A stretch of 64,000 nt of DNA from Sorex araneus (GCF_027595985.1 NC_073307.1:12034432-12098431); one strand, 5' to 3'; counted from the stretch's first letter, positions 33,628-46,646 are shown. Translations and numbers: made by a program. The notes: generated from the sequence alone by a model not told the origin.

Positions 33628-33866
33628 CAATGAGGCATTCTTAAAAGGAAGTTTTACAGATTGCATTTTCTTAAATAACATTTGTAGATAAAATAGATTG
33701 TTGTTTATTTTTTGAAGATTACTGAGCTCAAACATTGAAATAAAATTCATTTGGCTTTTTAATTCACTGTACCTAGTGAATTAAATATCTGTATCTAGTT
33801 TTTGCATTTTCTGAAACAATATTACGGATTGTTACAAAATGTGACTATCAGGTAAATAAGTGGTAG

Positions 33867-34123
33867 AACTGTAGCACTATAGCACTGTTGACCCCTTGTT
33901 CATCGATTTGCTCCAGTGGGCACCAGTAAAATGTCTCCATTGTGAGACTTGTTACTGTTTTTGGCTTATCTAATACGCCATGCATAGCTTGCCAAGCTCT
34001 GCCATGTGGGCGGGATACTCTCAGTAGCTTGCTTGCCAGGCTCTTCGAGAGGGAAGGAGGAATCGAACCCAGGTCAGCTGCGTGCAAGGCAAATGCCTAC
34101 CTGCTGTGCTATTGCTCCAGTCC
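33867..34123 (-). mobile_element. Class B SINE, full length, 13-bp target-site duplication
   Basis: AAATAAGTGGTAG is present at 33854-33866 and 34124-34136. The copy runs from CACTGTAG-type tail repeats through CATCGATTTGCTCCAGTGGG and GGAATCGAACCCAGGT to CTATTGCTCCAGTCC. It has an extra GCTTGCTTGCC duplication in the body. Confidence 0.95.
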
Positions 34124-34311
34124 AAATAAGTGGTAGTTTTTATAATTATTTTTCATTGAAATAACAATGGTTTACAACATTTAATTGTTAGTCAATTATT
34201 TAAAGTATAATACAGTGATTATTTTTGCTTCCCAAATTCCTAAAACTCACATATGAAATTATCTGATTGTACTGTATCATAAAATTAAATGCATACATTA
34301 TGAAATGTATG

Positions 34312-34752
34312 ACGGGGTGGGAAAGATAGTATAGAGGTTATGGTGCTTACCTTGAACACAGCTGACCCCAGTTTGTTCCTTGGCACCACATATGACATAG
34401 GACCCCAGATCTGCTAGTAGTTATCCCTGTGTACTCTGTGCTTGCTGGAGCGATAGCACAGCGGGTAGGGCATTTGCCTTGCACTCAGCCAACCCAGGTT
34501 CGATTCCTCCGCCCCTCTCAGAGAGCTCTGCAACCTACAGGGAGTATCTCACCCGCACTGCAGAGCCTGGCAAGCTACCTGTGGCGTATTCAATATGCCA
34601 AAAACAGTGACAAGTCTCACAATGGAGATGTCAGTGGTGCCCGCTCGAGCTAATCGATGAGCAACGGGATGACAGTGTTACAGTGATACTCTGTGCCTGT
34701 TTAGAACCAGGAAGAAGCTCTGATTTTTGACCCCCAAACCGTAAAACAAAAC
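34312..34752 (+). mobile_element. Old class A SINE split by a class B SINE
   Basis: The left part (GGGAAAGATAGTATAGAGG, CCAGTTTGTTCCTTGGCACC, CCCTGTGTACTCTGTGC) and the right part (CAGGAAGAAGCTCTGA, CCCCCAAACCGTAAAACAAA) form one element interrupted by the class B insertion. Confidence 0.75.
34442..34686 (+). mobile_element. Class B SINE, full length, nested
   Basis: TACTCTGTGC is repeated at 34432-34441 and 34687-34696. A-box TAGCACAGCGGG and B-box AGGTTCGATTCC are intact. The 3' end reads GATGAGCAACGGGATGACAG then TGTTACAGTG, with no poly(A). Confidence 0.95.
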
Positions 34753-34847
34753 AGGATTATGAAACCAAACCGAACACAGCAAAACCAAAGAATTCACAAT
34801 GAATCAAATTATGTTCCAGAGATGCAAAGATGCTTTTAAAGTTCTTC

Positions 34848-34975
34848 TTTAGGGCCAGCTCAAAGGGCTGGAGTACATGGTTTGCATGCTGGAGCCCTGA
34901 GTTGGATTCCCTGATCGCCTTGCAGATTCCTGGTCAGCCAGCCCACTGCCTTCACACTCTAGGCACTGTTCCTTG
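34848..34975 (+). mobile_element. Old tRNA-derived SINE, related to class A
   Basis: AGCTCAAAGGGCTGGAGTAC, GGTTTGCATGCTGGAGCCC and TTGGATTCCCTGATCGCC suggest an older subfamily. The 3' part is hard to align. Confidence 0.5.
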
Positions 34976-35066
34976 GAGATTATTTTTTTTCTCAGGATGT
35001 TTCATTATACACCACTATTGTGTCTATATCTCTGGTTCAAATATTACCTGAAAATCTTTCTCTACA

Positions 35067-35242
35067 CAGTTTTTCTCAATCCTTTCCAGCCATGGCCTCT
35101 TTATTAACCTTGTTTGCTTCTCGTACCATCCCTACTGGTTTGCCCTTCTGATTTCATGCCATGGCCCTCCTTTTATGTGATTTTTCACCTATGGCCCCTA
35201 TGGAACATCCTGATCCATATGACCCCTGGTTGACAAACACTG
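35067..35242. mobile_element. Candidate non-autonomous hAT DNA transposon
   Basis: Left end CAGTTTTTCTCAATCC and right end GGTTGACAAACACTG form imperfect terminal inverted repeats of the CAGTGTTTCTCAACC type seen in mammalian hAT elements. The outer octamers TCTCTACA and TTCTACAC match only if one indel is allowed. Size 176 bp, non-coding. The interior has GCCATGGCCTC and CCATGGCCCTC repeats. Confidence 0.55.
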
Positions 35243-35249
35243 TTCTACA

Positions 35250-36061
35250 CAACTCCCAGACTTATGTACTTAGAACACATATCTGTCCATTCACTTTTTC
35301 GGCTAAAAATCCTAATTTTTCCCCAGGCTGAGGGTTACTCTTTAATTGAGAAAATAGATTCAAATATTCCGTTGACTTCTCTAGACTTAGAAAAAACTAC
35401 TTGAGCTTTATACCAATTAACTTATAATTACTCTTGGTATTATCTAAGTCTAATGTGCTTTATAAATCTTACCTCTCTTGCTAGCATCTATATCAACATG
35501 CAATATTTTCCTTCCTTCACCAGTTATCACGCATATACATTCAGTCTCTATTCTGTATTAGTGCTAAATCACCTCATCTTTGTGCTTCTATAATTATCCC
35601 TGCTTGCCTTTGTCACTTGGCACTTTCTTTCATGTTTCCAGCAGACACTTTGTTTCATAATTTTCTGCTTTGACCATTTTTTTTTCATCTCCTGGAAGTA
35701 CCTGAGTACAGGGACTATGTCCTAGTGACCACCCTATCCTTAGCATCTAATATTCTCTGACAGAATGGCTGAAAAATAATGAAAGAGTAGCATATCCAAA
35801 GGCAAACTCATACAGAAAATGTGGCTTAACCACTGAGTAATCTGAATAACTTTGTAGATTTTTTTTTGTTATACACTTCAGACAGCTCAGAAACTGTCTG
35901 AAGTGAATATAGTTGAGCCATGGGACGGGTTGTTTTATTTCAAAAAATTCTTTTGTTTTAGAGAAAATATGGTTGACTTATTCTCTGAGACTATGGGAAA
36001 TGATCCTTTCTGGTGCTCCTCCTCCCCTCCCCTCCCCTCCCTTCTCCACCCTCTCCTATCT
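35250..36061. other. Intronic unique sequence
   Basis: AT-rich, with a CCTCC-type simple run near 36015-36045. Confidence 0.5.
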
Positions 36062-36221
36062 TCTTTTGTTTGGACCATACCCTGTAGTGTTCAAACCTAT
36101 TCTGGTGCTCAGGGAACACTCCTGGCAGGACTCTGAGGACTAAATGGGGTCCTGGATATCAAATCTTGGTTGTCCACATGTGAAGCAAGCACCTTAGCTG
36201 CTACATTATATCTCTGACTCC
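36062..36221 (-). mobile_element. Class A SINE, diverged
   Basis: TGGTGCTCAGGGAACACTCC, AAATGGGGTCCTGGATATCA, GTGAAGCAAGCACC. Antisense head decayed. Confidence 0.65.
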
Positions 36222-37489
36222 TGTCAACTGTTTATTTTCTAACCTGAAAGAACAGTCAGAGGTCTTGTTATTAACTCTTTTCTAACTACATATTCATAGG
36301 ATCAGTATATTTTCTACCTGCACGTTCTTTTGGCATCTACATATTCATACAAAGAGACATCAGATTTGTTTATGAAAACCTAAAGGCTTGAAGCCCTCTT
36401 TGGGCTGTTCCAGTACATTAACTCCTGGCGTTTTCTGATTGCCTTCAGTTGTGAACACAAGGCTACTATTATCATAGGGATAAAGACACATTGTGCTGTT
36501 GGCACTTTAAGCTTGAAAGTTGTGCTGCACGCATCACATTCAGATGTCTGGACGCAGCTGCAGCTTCAGAAAATAGGTGCGTTCGCCAAATTTCACATAT
36601 AATAGATAGTTTATGAACTTACATATTGATCCTGGAGGTTGTTTCCTACTTCCAAACACAAACAAGCTGGATAATTGATCTGTGTCATCCTTTCCAGAAA
36701 ACAGACACTAACTGTTAAGTGCAGCTGAGAAGGGCCTGCACATGCAGGCCTACTGGAGAGATACTGGTTCTTCGCTGGATCTTTGTGTGGCTGCTCTAAT
36801 AATGCAGCTTCTTCTCCATAGTTGCCTAAACCTCTTTGCCTAAACCTCTCCTAATGGAAAAACTCTTGCATGAGTAAAGGACAAGCATCTCAATAGGCTG
36901 CACTAAAAAGCAAAACTGGGTTCATGTGGCAACAAGTTTCACCAGAAAGTCTGGAGGGGATTGTTATGCTAAGTGTCAATTAATTCTGATCTCAGCTGGA
37001 ATAATTTACACTTCTGTGTGATTTGTGTTTCAATACATATGTAGTTGACAGGAGCTGTCTAGATACATCAGGTTTAACACAGTCATCAGTAAATTAAAGA
37101 TTTTAATGTGGAAGGCAGTTCCTAGGGACTTGGTGTGTCTGTGTAGAATTACCTAGATTAAGGACAAACAGATCTATGCAAAATTACAGACATGTATGAA
37201 AAACATTCCTCTTCTGTTACCCTAAGGTTTTATAGGTTTGAAGAAAATCTTCACCCATTTTTTCCCCAAGAGTTAAGATCTAGAATTAGCAGAAGAGGGT
37301 CTCATTGAATGACTCTGATAAGAAGTGCCAAGACTTAAGCTGACATTGTCTTTTGGGGCAGAACATAGCCATGACTATTCAGTATTGGTTTGTTAGCAAA
37401 ATGTGGTTCTTCAGAGGGCAGGGAGAATTCTCCAAACATATACTCTGTGTTGGCATCATAGAGATCAAGAAAGGATTCTATGCAAAAAT
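36222..37489. other. Intronic unique sequence
   Basis: Repeat-poor. The part near 36480-36600 is moderately GC-rich and has a CAGCTG E-box; there is no exon structure. Confidence 0.45.
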
Positions 37490-37690
37490 GCCAAACCCAT
37501 GAGGTCAGCTGGTTGGGGTGTACTCAACCCAGGTTCAGTTCCTGGCACCACAGGGTACCCTAAGCTTTGCATCCAGGGGTGCAGCCCTGGAGATTCCCAA
37601 ACTTTGCAGAGCATGGCCCTGAAGACCCTCAGCACCGCCCGGGCTTCTGGGCATGCTGCAAACTGCAGGGCCTAGGCAGCATCACATTCT
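37490..37690 (+). mobile_element. Possible very old SINE-like repeat
   Basis: AACCCAGGTTCAGTTCCTGG has a B-box-like core followed by GCACC, as in older tRNA-derived copies here. A similar layout occurs at 60062-60245. The rest is too diverged to align by eye. Confidence 0.35.
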
Positions 37691-39785
37691 TGGGCTCTCA
37701 TGCTGAACCGATAATTCAGCTGGCTGAAAATTTCCAGGGCTTTTCACAGACCCCTTGGACACCACTTAGGAGACTCACAGCCCCCAAAATGAAAAAAATG
37801 AGAGCCAGGCCCAAGAATGAATCATGCCAGCTGGAAGTTCCTTTTTGGCCTTTGTGTGTCCATCAGCTCAGGAGGCCTAGAGATGCATGGCTAGATATTC
37901 CTTTGGTGGAGGAAACTCTATAGGTGGAGAAATGTCATATCAGATGAAGTCTTCTCTGGCCAGGAAAATATAGCCCAGAACATGTGCATGGGAAGTGAAC
38001 AGTCTGTCCTGTTGCAACTCCACTGGTTTAAAGAGACATTTCCTTGAGCCTTTTCTTGAGGTAATTAAACAGCTTGTCTTATCTCCCTTCTCTGTGTCAA
38101 TCTGTTACAAAAGCCCAGGTATTCTTCATTAAATATTAAATATTTATACATACTTTTAAATATAAAATATTAAAATATTATGCTTTGAGTTGAGTAACTG
38201 ATGCATTACTGAATATTGGAAAACTTTCCTGAAAATTTCTACCCTAAGCTTATTAACAAGTAAGACACAATTTTCAGGCCTTATACTCAAGTCAACAACC
38301 AGATTTCTCTTGGCCATGAGGATGGGCCTCTGGGTTGAGCAGCTAACTTTAATGTATCATGAAATGCAATGCTTGGCAAAAATCTCTGTCGGCTGGTGAA
38401 GGACAAACAAAATTATAGGAATATAATCATTTCAGTGCTACAACAACTGAAAAAAAAAAGTGTCAAGGTGACATGAGGGTGGCAAATACTCAAGACATAG
38501 AAAGAGCCAATGGAATACAATTTCTTTGCCTAGACTCATTCACATGTGAGGCATTGGACACGGTCTGTTCTCAGATCTCACCAGCCAGTAGTGTGTCAGC
38601 CTCATCTTACCAGGTGCTTTTAGACTTTAAAGCCTTTCCACTACTGTAAGTGCTACATTGATTTTATTTTAAACTCTCAAATCCCTTTCAAGTTGTTGCG
38701 TTTTGATCTTTTACATTTCAAACTTTCCACCTTGATACTGGCCCCAGGTAAGAGGGTTTGTGATCTGGATCATTCTCACTTATCCTGAGAGACTTTTCTT
38801 TGAGGACATAAGCTGTTATATTCTGACCTCCACAGCTTTTGCAGAACTGTATCTATCACCTTTACACTCATAAAAGTCTAATCATGTAGGGTTCTTGACT
38901 AGTTATCTTCAATTATAATTAAAATCTTCAGGTCATTTGAATCCTCCTGTATATTCAAAGGAAAAGAAGACATGAACTTTCTTAAGAATAAGGAATAGAT
39001 GTGTATTATTTCTTCATAAATTAGGTGTGGGGTGTGTAATTACTACTTTATGCCCAGCAGAGTTTAGAAAATAATTATGGCTAATCTAATAAGGGGTTGG
39101 TGTCCAGATCTCCAAAACTTGGATATTCTATAGTTCTAAAACACTTTTTTAATGTTTGAGGTATCAAGATTTTTGCTCAGCACTGGGAAAACAGATAACT
39201 TAGACTCTGGACCCTCCCAAGGTGTTGTACACCCTCCTCCCAGAATTCTGCCCTTAAAGAACAGGCTCCATCTGTGTTCATGGGACGTTAGTGAGTGCTC
39301 ACTGAAGCAACACAAACAACAGACTGAATTGTCTCCCTTAATCATTTTCACTCTCTTTCTAGAGCCTTCTTCTCCTGTCTCCTTCTTCTTAGCAAAGATC
39401 AAAACCTTCATTCCAGACAACTCCTCTTGGTCTCTTCTCACTGCTTCACCCTTGTCTTGCCAGGATTGGCCTGGGGTGCTGGGCAGAGGAGCAAGATGAA
39501 ATTCCTGCAGTGGATATTGAAACCAAAAGCTGTCATTTGAGAGCCCCAGATATTTGCTCTCGTTTTCCTAACTTGAGGCTTCCTGACTCTGTATTTTATA
39601 TAGGTGGCAAGCTATCAAAATGTTGGGATTAGAAAGGAGCCAAATGATTACCTTTGGCCTTCTTTTTCTTTTCATAGATAATGAAACAGAGGGCCAGAAC
39701 AACAAAGTGGGTTATTCAATGCTGTACCGCCAGGCAGGGTCAGAGCTAAGTCTAGACTGCAGTTTAAAAATACTAGCCTTTTTTT
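37691..39785. other. Intronic unique sequence
   Basis: Repeat-poor interval with chance frames only. Confidence 0.5.
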
Positions 39786-39800
39786 GAAAGAGAAAGAGAG

Positions 39801-39876
<76 letters not shown>

Positions 39877-39920
39877 CAGAGACAGAGACAGAGACAGAGA
39901 CAGAGACAGAGAGGAGAGAG
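39786..39920. repeat. (GA)n/(GAGACA)n microsatellite
   Basis: About 25 GA units followed by about ten GAGACA units. Low-complexity frames across it are artefacts. Confidence 0.97.
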
Positions 39921-39947
39921 AGGAAAAGTGCCTGCTGTAGAGGCACA

Positions 39948-40091
39948 GATTGGGGGTTAGGAATGGAAGGAGGGAAATTGGGGACATTGGTGGTGGTAAA
40001 TATATACTGGTGAACAGAGACAGGCATTGGAACATTGTATGACCAAAACCCAGTCATGAACAACAGCTTTGTAACTGTGAATCTCATGGTG
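39948..40091 (+). mobile_element. L1 3'-terminal fragment
   Basis: GACATTGGTGGTGGTAAAT, GGCATTGGAACATTGTATGA and CTGTGAATCTCATGGTGATT match the sense strand of the L1 tail seen in antisense at 52128-52291. It is interrupted near its end by a class B SINE. Confidence 0.75.
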
Positions 40092-40351
40092 ATTCACTGT
40101 ATCACTGTAACACTATCATTCTGTTGCTCACTGATTTGCTCGAGGGGGCACCAGTAACATCTCCATTGTGAGGCTGCTTGTTATTGTTTTTGGCATATCA
40201 AATATGCCACAGGTAGCTTTCCAGGCTCTTCCATGTGGACAGGATACTCTTGGTAGCTTGCTAGGCTCTTAGAGAGGGGCAGAGGAATCGAACTCGGGTA
40301 GGCTGCATGCAAGGCAAACCTAGCCTTGCACGCAGTGCTATCGCTCCAGCC
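40092..40351 (-). mobile_element. Class B SINE, inserted in an L1 tail
   Basis: CTCATGGTG occurs at 40083-40091 and 40352-40360. Body and head are complete; a short CCTAGCCTTGCACG duplication disrupts the head. Confidence 0.9.
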
Positions 40352-40563
40352 CTCATGGTGTGTGTGTATGTGTGTGTTATCTCTCTCTATAAACCCTTTT
40401 TTGCTGGAAAATTTGGATTGTCAAAACATCTTTTAAATAGCCTTTTATATCTAGCAGTAAAATGGTACTGGATTGTGCATTACTGAATATAGAAATTGGT
40501 ACTTGCTTTATGAGATACACTGCTAACCATGTCAAGTCAGAGTTGCTTTAAATGTTATTATTC

Positions 40564-40741
40564 CAGGGACCAGAGAAATAGTACAGCGGGTTGGGTGTTT
40601 GCCTTGCGTGCAGCCAGACCTGGATTCGATCCTTGGCATCCAGTACAGTCCCCTAAGGATGTCCGAAGTGATTCCTGAGTGCAAAGCCAGGAGTAATCCC
40701 TGGGCACTGCTGGGTATGGCCCCAAAGCCAAACCAAACAAA
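40564..40741 (+). mobile_element. Class A SINE
   Basis: Head AGAGAAATAGTACAGCGGGT, B-box GGATTCGATCC, body GAGTGCAAAGCCAGGAGTAA, and a CCAAACCAAACAAAC tail. Confidence 0.9.
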
Positions 40742-42404
40742 CAATAGCTATCATTCCAGAGTTATTTCTTTTCAAAATGATTTAGAAGTTAAAACTGTAA
40801 CCAAAGTAAATGATGATGCTTAATGTTCTATGTATGACTACAGAGTTTGTGTAGGTTATTGGTGCTACTAATACCTTGCAGTTGTTTATGTATACATTAT
40901 AGAAAGAATTTAGAAGTTTGGAAGAATTATCTGTGCTTTGACCTTGGAAAATAGCCTTTGGACTGTATGGTACTGGTAGATATAGAATTTGACCAGAAAA
41001 CTATATTATCTTGATCTATTAAATATTTCTCCCATATTTGCCTTTATAATACATAACATGAAATATATACATGGGTTGATCATAGAAATGACTAAAGAAT
41101 TCTCTTTTCCAAAATACATTTGTGACTAGTTCATGAACTGCATCCTGGGAGAAGGAGGCTATCTGTTAGGGTGCCCTGGATCTGAAGAGGCCAGGCTGCC
41201 GGGCTCCCGAGATAGCCTGGAGATTTTCAAGGCAACTGAGGGGACTTTCCAACAGCCTCCGTGCTCCTACCTGGCCCAGTGCCAGCCTCCAGCAGGCGAG
41301 GAGACACAGAGGATCAGTATTGAACTGTAAGAGTGACATGCTGCCCTCGGAGAAGTGTTGATCTCTTACGGCAAGAGGTTTGTTTGCACAGGACTAATCA
41401 TTCCTTGTAGGATTTATTAGCTAATTGTCAGGATCAAAACTTATAATAAGCAGTTGGAAAACAGTCCTCTGTGATTACACCGAAGGAAAAAACTTTTATG
41501 ATGAAGTCAGAAGTGTTGATCTTGGAGAAAGCTTGCCAACCTGCATATAATTTGTGTGGGAAAAATATATTTCAAATATGCCCTTCTATAGTAAACTTAA
41601 AAATGCTCCTCAATGCCAGGAAAAAAAAACTAATGATAGTTCTCATTAGGTCATTTTGAGACAAAAATCCAGTCCAGTTCCAATGACATCCAGATGTCAC
41701 AGTGACATTTGTTTAGAAAGATTAGATATTGCTCCAAAAATCTTAGACAATCCTCACACAGATACCAAAGTATACTTTTCATTTTACTGTATTTTGTTTG
41801 TTCTTTCTTTATAAAATTCCTGGTAAAGGGAATTGCCTCTTTATCAGAGTGAACCATTGTTTAAGCCTAGTTATTTTGGAATTCTGTGAGCAAAGGTTGA
41901 CCACATTATATATTTATATTAATATATGCATGTAAATATACATAATAAAATATAAATCAACTTCAAAAACCCTGGGTAATGAGCAGTTTCTTTCTCATGA
42001 CCTGTGCCACATTCCATAGTAATGTGCTCTTGTCCTACACTGTACTTGCCTGATGAGAGCTCTTATAATGTTATAATAAGTGTGCTTGTTTAATTAATAG
42101 TTCTCCATAGACTATAAGACTATAAACTTGCTAAGGAAGGAGCCATGTTTTATTTTATCACTGCTTCTTTGTTAGCACTTAGGAAAGTTCCTGGCTTCTG
42201 GCCATATAAAGAAGAAAGAAATCAGAAAGGAAGAGGTGAAGAGAAAGAAGGGAAGGAGGAAGGGGGAAAAGAAAAGAGAACAAAGGAAGACAGAATAAAA
42301 GAAATCACATACTATTGCATCTTAAATACGTGTTCAAATGGATATACATGTATATGCATATATATATATATACATCATAGAAATTTATAACTTAAAAAGA
42401 GTAA
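40742..42404. other. Intronic unique sequence
   Basis: AT-rich. A GC-richer, repeat-free patch lies at 41130-41350. GA-rich and TA-rich simple sequence lies at 42225-42375. Confidence 0.45.
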
Positions 42405-42580
42405 TGGGGGGGTGGAGAGTAATATAGCAGGTAGGGTGCTTGCCTTGCTTGTTTGTTTGTTCTTTATTTAAGCCTACCTTGTTTTGATCCCCAAGGTCCC
42501 CTTAGCACCATCAAGAGTAATTCCTGAGTGTGGAGGGCCAGTAGTAAACCCTGAGCATCACTGGCCCAAAAACAGAATAC
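42405..42580 (+). mobile_element. Class A SINE with internal TTTG-repeat insertion
   Basis: GTAGGGTGCTTGCCTTGC is followed by TTGT repeats that displace the B-box region, then CATCAAGAGTAATTCCTGAG and CACTGGCCCAAAAAC. Confidence 0.75.
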
Positions 42581-42599
42581 CAGGATGGGTGAGGAGGGT

Positions 42600-42768
42600 T
42601 GGGCTGGAGATATAGTATAGCAGGTAGGGCACTTGCCTTGCATGAAGCTGACCAAAGTTTGGTCCCTGGCACCTTATATGTTCCCCTAAACCTGCCAGGA
42701 GTGATCCTTGAGCACAGAGCCAGGAGTAAGACCTGATCATACCTGAGTGTGGCTTACTCCCAAAATAT
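42600..42768 (+). mobile_element. Class A SINE, second in a head-to-tail cluster
   Basis: GGGCTGGAGATATAGTATAG, CCTTGCATGAAGCTGACC, GAGCACAGAGCCAGGAGTAA and TGTGGCTTACTCCCAAAA. Confidence 0.85.
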
Positions 42769-42835
42769 CATTTGGTCCCTGAGAATTGCCAGGAGTGCTC
42801 TCTGAGTACCTACCGCTAGACGTGACTATAAAACA
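42769..42835 (+). mobile_element. Class A SINE body fragment, third in cluster
   Basis: ATTTGGTCCCTGAGAATTGC, CAGGAGTGCTCTCTGAGTAC and a short end. It has no head, so it is 5'-truncated or the remainder of the first copy. Confidence 0.55.
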
Positions 42836-44229
42836 GCAACTGTCATTTGTTGATTTATCACAACAAATCAGAAATTATAAATTTTTTAGTAAGATTGACC
42901 ACCAGAGAGTTGATCACTTTTCCATGTTTACAGAGCTATAGTGGCAGAGGTGGGGAGAATACAGGCCTCCCCATTACTCTTCTGGGCCCTTGCTCTGATA
43001 TTACATAACTAAGGTTACAATTTACAAGAACACTTAATTCCCAAGCAGCCAGAGTCATTAGGCTATTTTGGTATTTATTAAACAAAGAAATGGTAGGCTC
43101 CATTGTGAAAATAGTTTTGTATATCTGTGCATTACTCCAAAGAAGTTTAACTTTCCCCAGAAGGAGAAAAAAATAGTAATGCTATATTCAAATGAATCCT
43201 TAGCATTTCTTTTCTCTATTACCAAATGGTGGGATGAATTGAACTCAGCTACATAAATCAGAAATAATGAGAAGTCAATGAGGCATGGAAAATTATGTCA
43301 GCATGTCAGTGGGACCCCAGATTTGCAGAAACTTGCTCCACACTCTATCCTTTCTAACCCATCTGTATAGAGTGACTCCTCTTCCTCGCCTTTAGCTTAC
43401 AGAATCAAGAGTTGTTTGTTTGGGACTGCCAAGAAATGTTTTAGATATATTATATATTCTCAGATATATTTATAACTTTAGATATAAAGTTATATCTAAC
43501 TTTAAAGTAATTTTTAAAGTAGAAGTTTTTGTTTCCTGGGTAAAAACGGCTTCTGACATTAATTGAACATGGTGAATTTCAGGTTTTTTTAACTGCTCAA
43601 CTTTTACCTGTTTGAAAAGCATTCTGTTACCCATTTTGGAAAATGTTCATCTAGCACAGTGAGTATTTGCAGGGCACCAGCTGCTGTGAGCCACTTAATT
43701 TTGTGATCATCCATCACTTTGTCATCTTTCCCCTCAGCAGGTATTTTTGTGTGTATGATCAAATGGTGCAGTTTCCAAGCAGACTTCTAATAATATTCTT
43801 CCAATGATTTATAAGTTTTTACTTCAAAGATCCTAAGGTATTCAAAAATAGATGAGAACATTTTCTTTATTCTACAAATATCCTAAGATAAAGGCACCAT
43901 TGACCCTACAAAGAATAAAGCAGCATGTAAGATGGAACTCAAAGAAGGTTCTGGTTTAGGGAAAAAAAAACATTCTAAAAGCTTCCCATTGCTGTTTTCA
44001 GAAGGAGAGCTGAGTTTTGAGCTTATAAACTTGTTTTTTTATGACAGACTATTATTAATAAAATAGACTGTAAAAGTGAGTATCTTGAAGTTATCTTTGG
44101 CTAATTATAAATGTTCTAGCAGGGATCACGCCTAGGGTTTCATGCCTGGAGTGCTGAGCCGAGAGTTGTCTAAGGTGGGATGGTGATCCGTTTCGGGAGA
44201 GCACGAGGGGTTTGGGCGGCGTCAGGTCC
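42836..44229. other. Intronic unique sequence
   Basis: AT-rich, with a TATATCT-rich palindromic patch near 43445-43500. No gene or repeat recognised. Confidence 0.45.
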
Positions 44230-44801
44230 ATTTTGCCTCAATCTAATATGGTGTGATAATTATGGAAAATAAGTAGGGAGTGTCTTATGATATGTAGCAT
44301 AGCCGCTTTTACAACTGCGCAGTTTAGGATTATGTTTAGGAATATGTTTACTCATACTTGAAGCTCGGCCCGAGCCTGTGGAAAGTGGCCTGGAGCGTGG
44401 CGACAGTTGGGTTGTGGAAGTCGGCTGCCAGGACTGGGTCTCTGCGTGATTTCTGATGGAAGTCGTCCGCTGTTTTGCAAGATTCGGACAGAATGGCATT
44501 GGTGGGGCATGGAGAAACTGTGGCAGTGGCCCCCAGCAGCCCCGCCTGCCCTGGCTGGGCCGAGTCACAGCGTGTCGGACATAGAGCTGTGGCGGCAGTG
44601 CGCACAGTGGCTCATCCACTGCAGGGTGCTGTCAGCCAACCACTGGATGACCTGGGACTCGGCATAGATGTTTGACCTGGCACAGATCCTCCTCAATAGG
44701 GTCCTGTTCTGCCAGCTGCTCAACAACCTCTGGGTGCACCCAGACTGGAGACAGCCCAGAGATCGCACCAGTCCTTCCACGTTCACACTGACAGCAGCCT
44801 C
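44230..44801 (-). mobile_element. Unnamed dispersed repeat joined to the RPL29 retrocopy
   Basis: Shares several blocks with 13876-14237: GGGAGTGTCTTATGATATGT, GTTGGGTTGTGG and long colinear similarity between. It is GC-rich in the middle. On the minus strand it directly follows about 40 bp of RPL29 3' UTR (GGAAGGACTGGTGCGA). No poly(A) or target-site duplication was found at its left end. Confidence 0.6.
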
Positions 44802-45620
<819 letters not shown>

Positions 45621-45914
45621 TTAAACACCTACGTTAAACTTAAAACAATGTGTCCTTTGGAATTAAAACTCAAAATTACTGAACAATCATATTTAAGAAA
45701 AGCAATTGACAGGCTTTGATGGTTCATTGGTACATTGATATTGGAATAAGGTGCCATCTTTCTGGATTATTCCTTGCAAATTTTCCAAGGACCATGATAG
45801 GTGGTCTCTAGAACATTCACTGCCTCTGTTTTGCCAGAGAAATCTTGATTATAATGGGGACTGATGGGAGAAATGTAACCCACCTTTTCGGAAAATTCAG
45901 AATTTTTATAAAAT

Positions 45915-46620
45915 TGTTTTTTAATTTTATTTTTTATTAAAACACCGATTTACAAAGTTATTCATAGTTGAATTTAGATATACAATATTGCAGTACTGAT
46001 CATACCACCAGTGACAACTTCTCTCCACCAGTGTTCCCAGGGTCACTCTCATATCTCCAATCCCACCCCTCCAGCTTGCCCTGGACAGGTGCCTTTCTAC
46101 CTTTGGTTGTTCAAGTCTGGGTCTTGACTTTAGTGCTTTTGACTGTGATTTGGACATTTGGCTTTATCGTTCCTAACACCACCTTTGTACCTTAATCCCC
46201 TGACTGGCCTTATTGCTTCTCATCTGTCTCTTCTTCTCCTCTCTTCTCTTTCTTTCTCTCTTCCCCCTATACTCTGGGGCTTTGGTTGATCTGGCACCCT
46301 TAGTCCCCTCACTTAAAGCATTGAATTCCCTGATCCAGTTATTCTAAATATCACATATAAGTGATATCATTCAGTGTTTATCCTTCTTCTGGCTTAATTT
46401 AACATAATGTCTTGCAGGCCTATCCATTGTTGCAGCAAATTGCATGATTTCATCATTCCTTACAGCTAGTAGTATTCCAAAGGTGGAAGATGTGATTATA
46501 TATACAAGTATATGTGTGTATATATCTATAACCACATCTTCATGATCCATTTATCTGTCATTAGACATCTAGGTTGATTCCAGATTTAGCCATTGTACTG
46601 TGCTGCAATGAAGAATTATA
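45915..46620 (-). mobile_element. Old L1 3' end (ORF2 end plus 3' UTR)
   Basis: Antisense: CAATCCCACCCCTCCAGC in the 3' UTR. The ORF2 end is visible as ATCACATATAAGTGATATCA, CATGATTTCATCATTCC and ATCCATTTATCTGTC. More diverged than the copy at 16103-16889. Confidence 0.75.
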
Positions 46621-46646
46621 TTTTTAAACCTGCTAAAATCCATTTT

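Noticed and set aside
39712..40087. Frames with more than 30 alternating Leu/Ser residues
   Set aside because: Translation of the GA/GAGACA microsatellite.
44260..44675. Overlapping frames of 85-119 codons on both strands
   Set aside because: They lie in the dispersed repeat that recurs near 14 kb. Its two copies do not keep a common open frame, so coding is unlikely.
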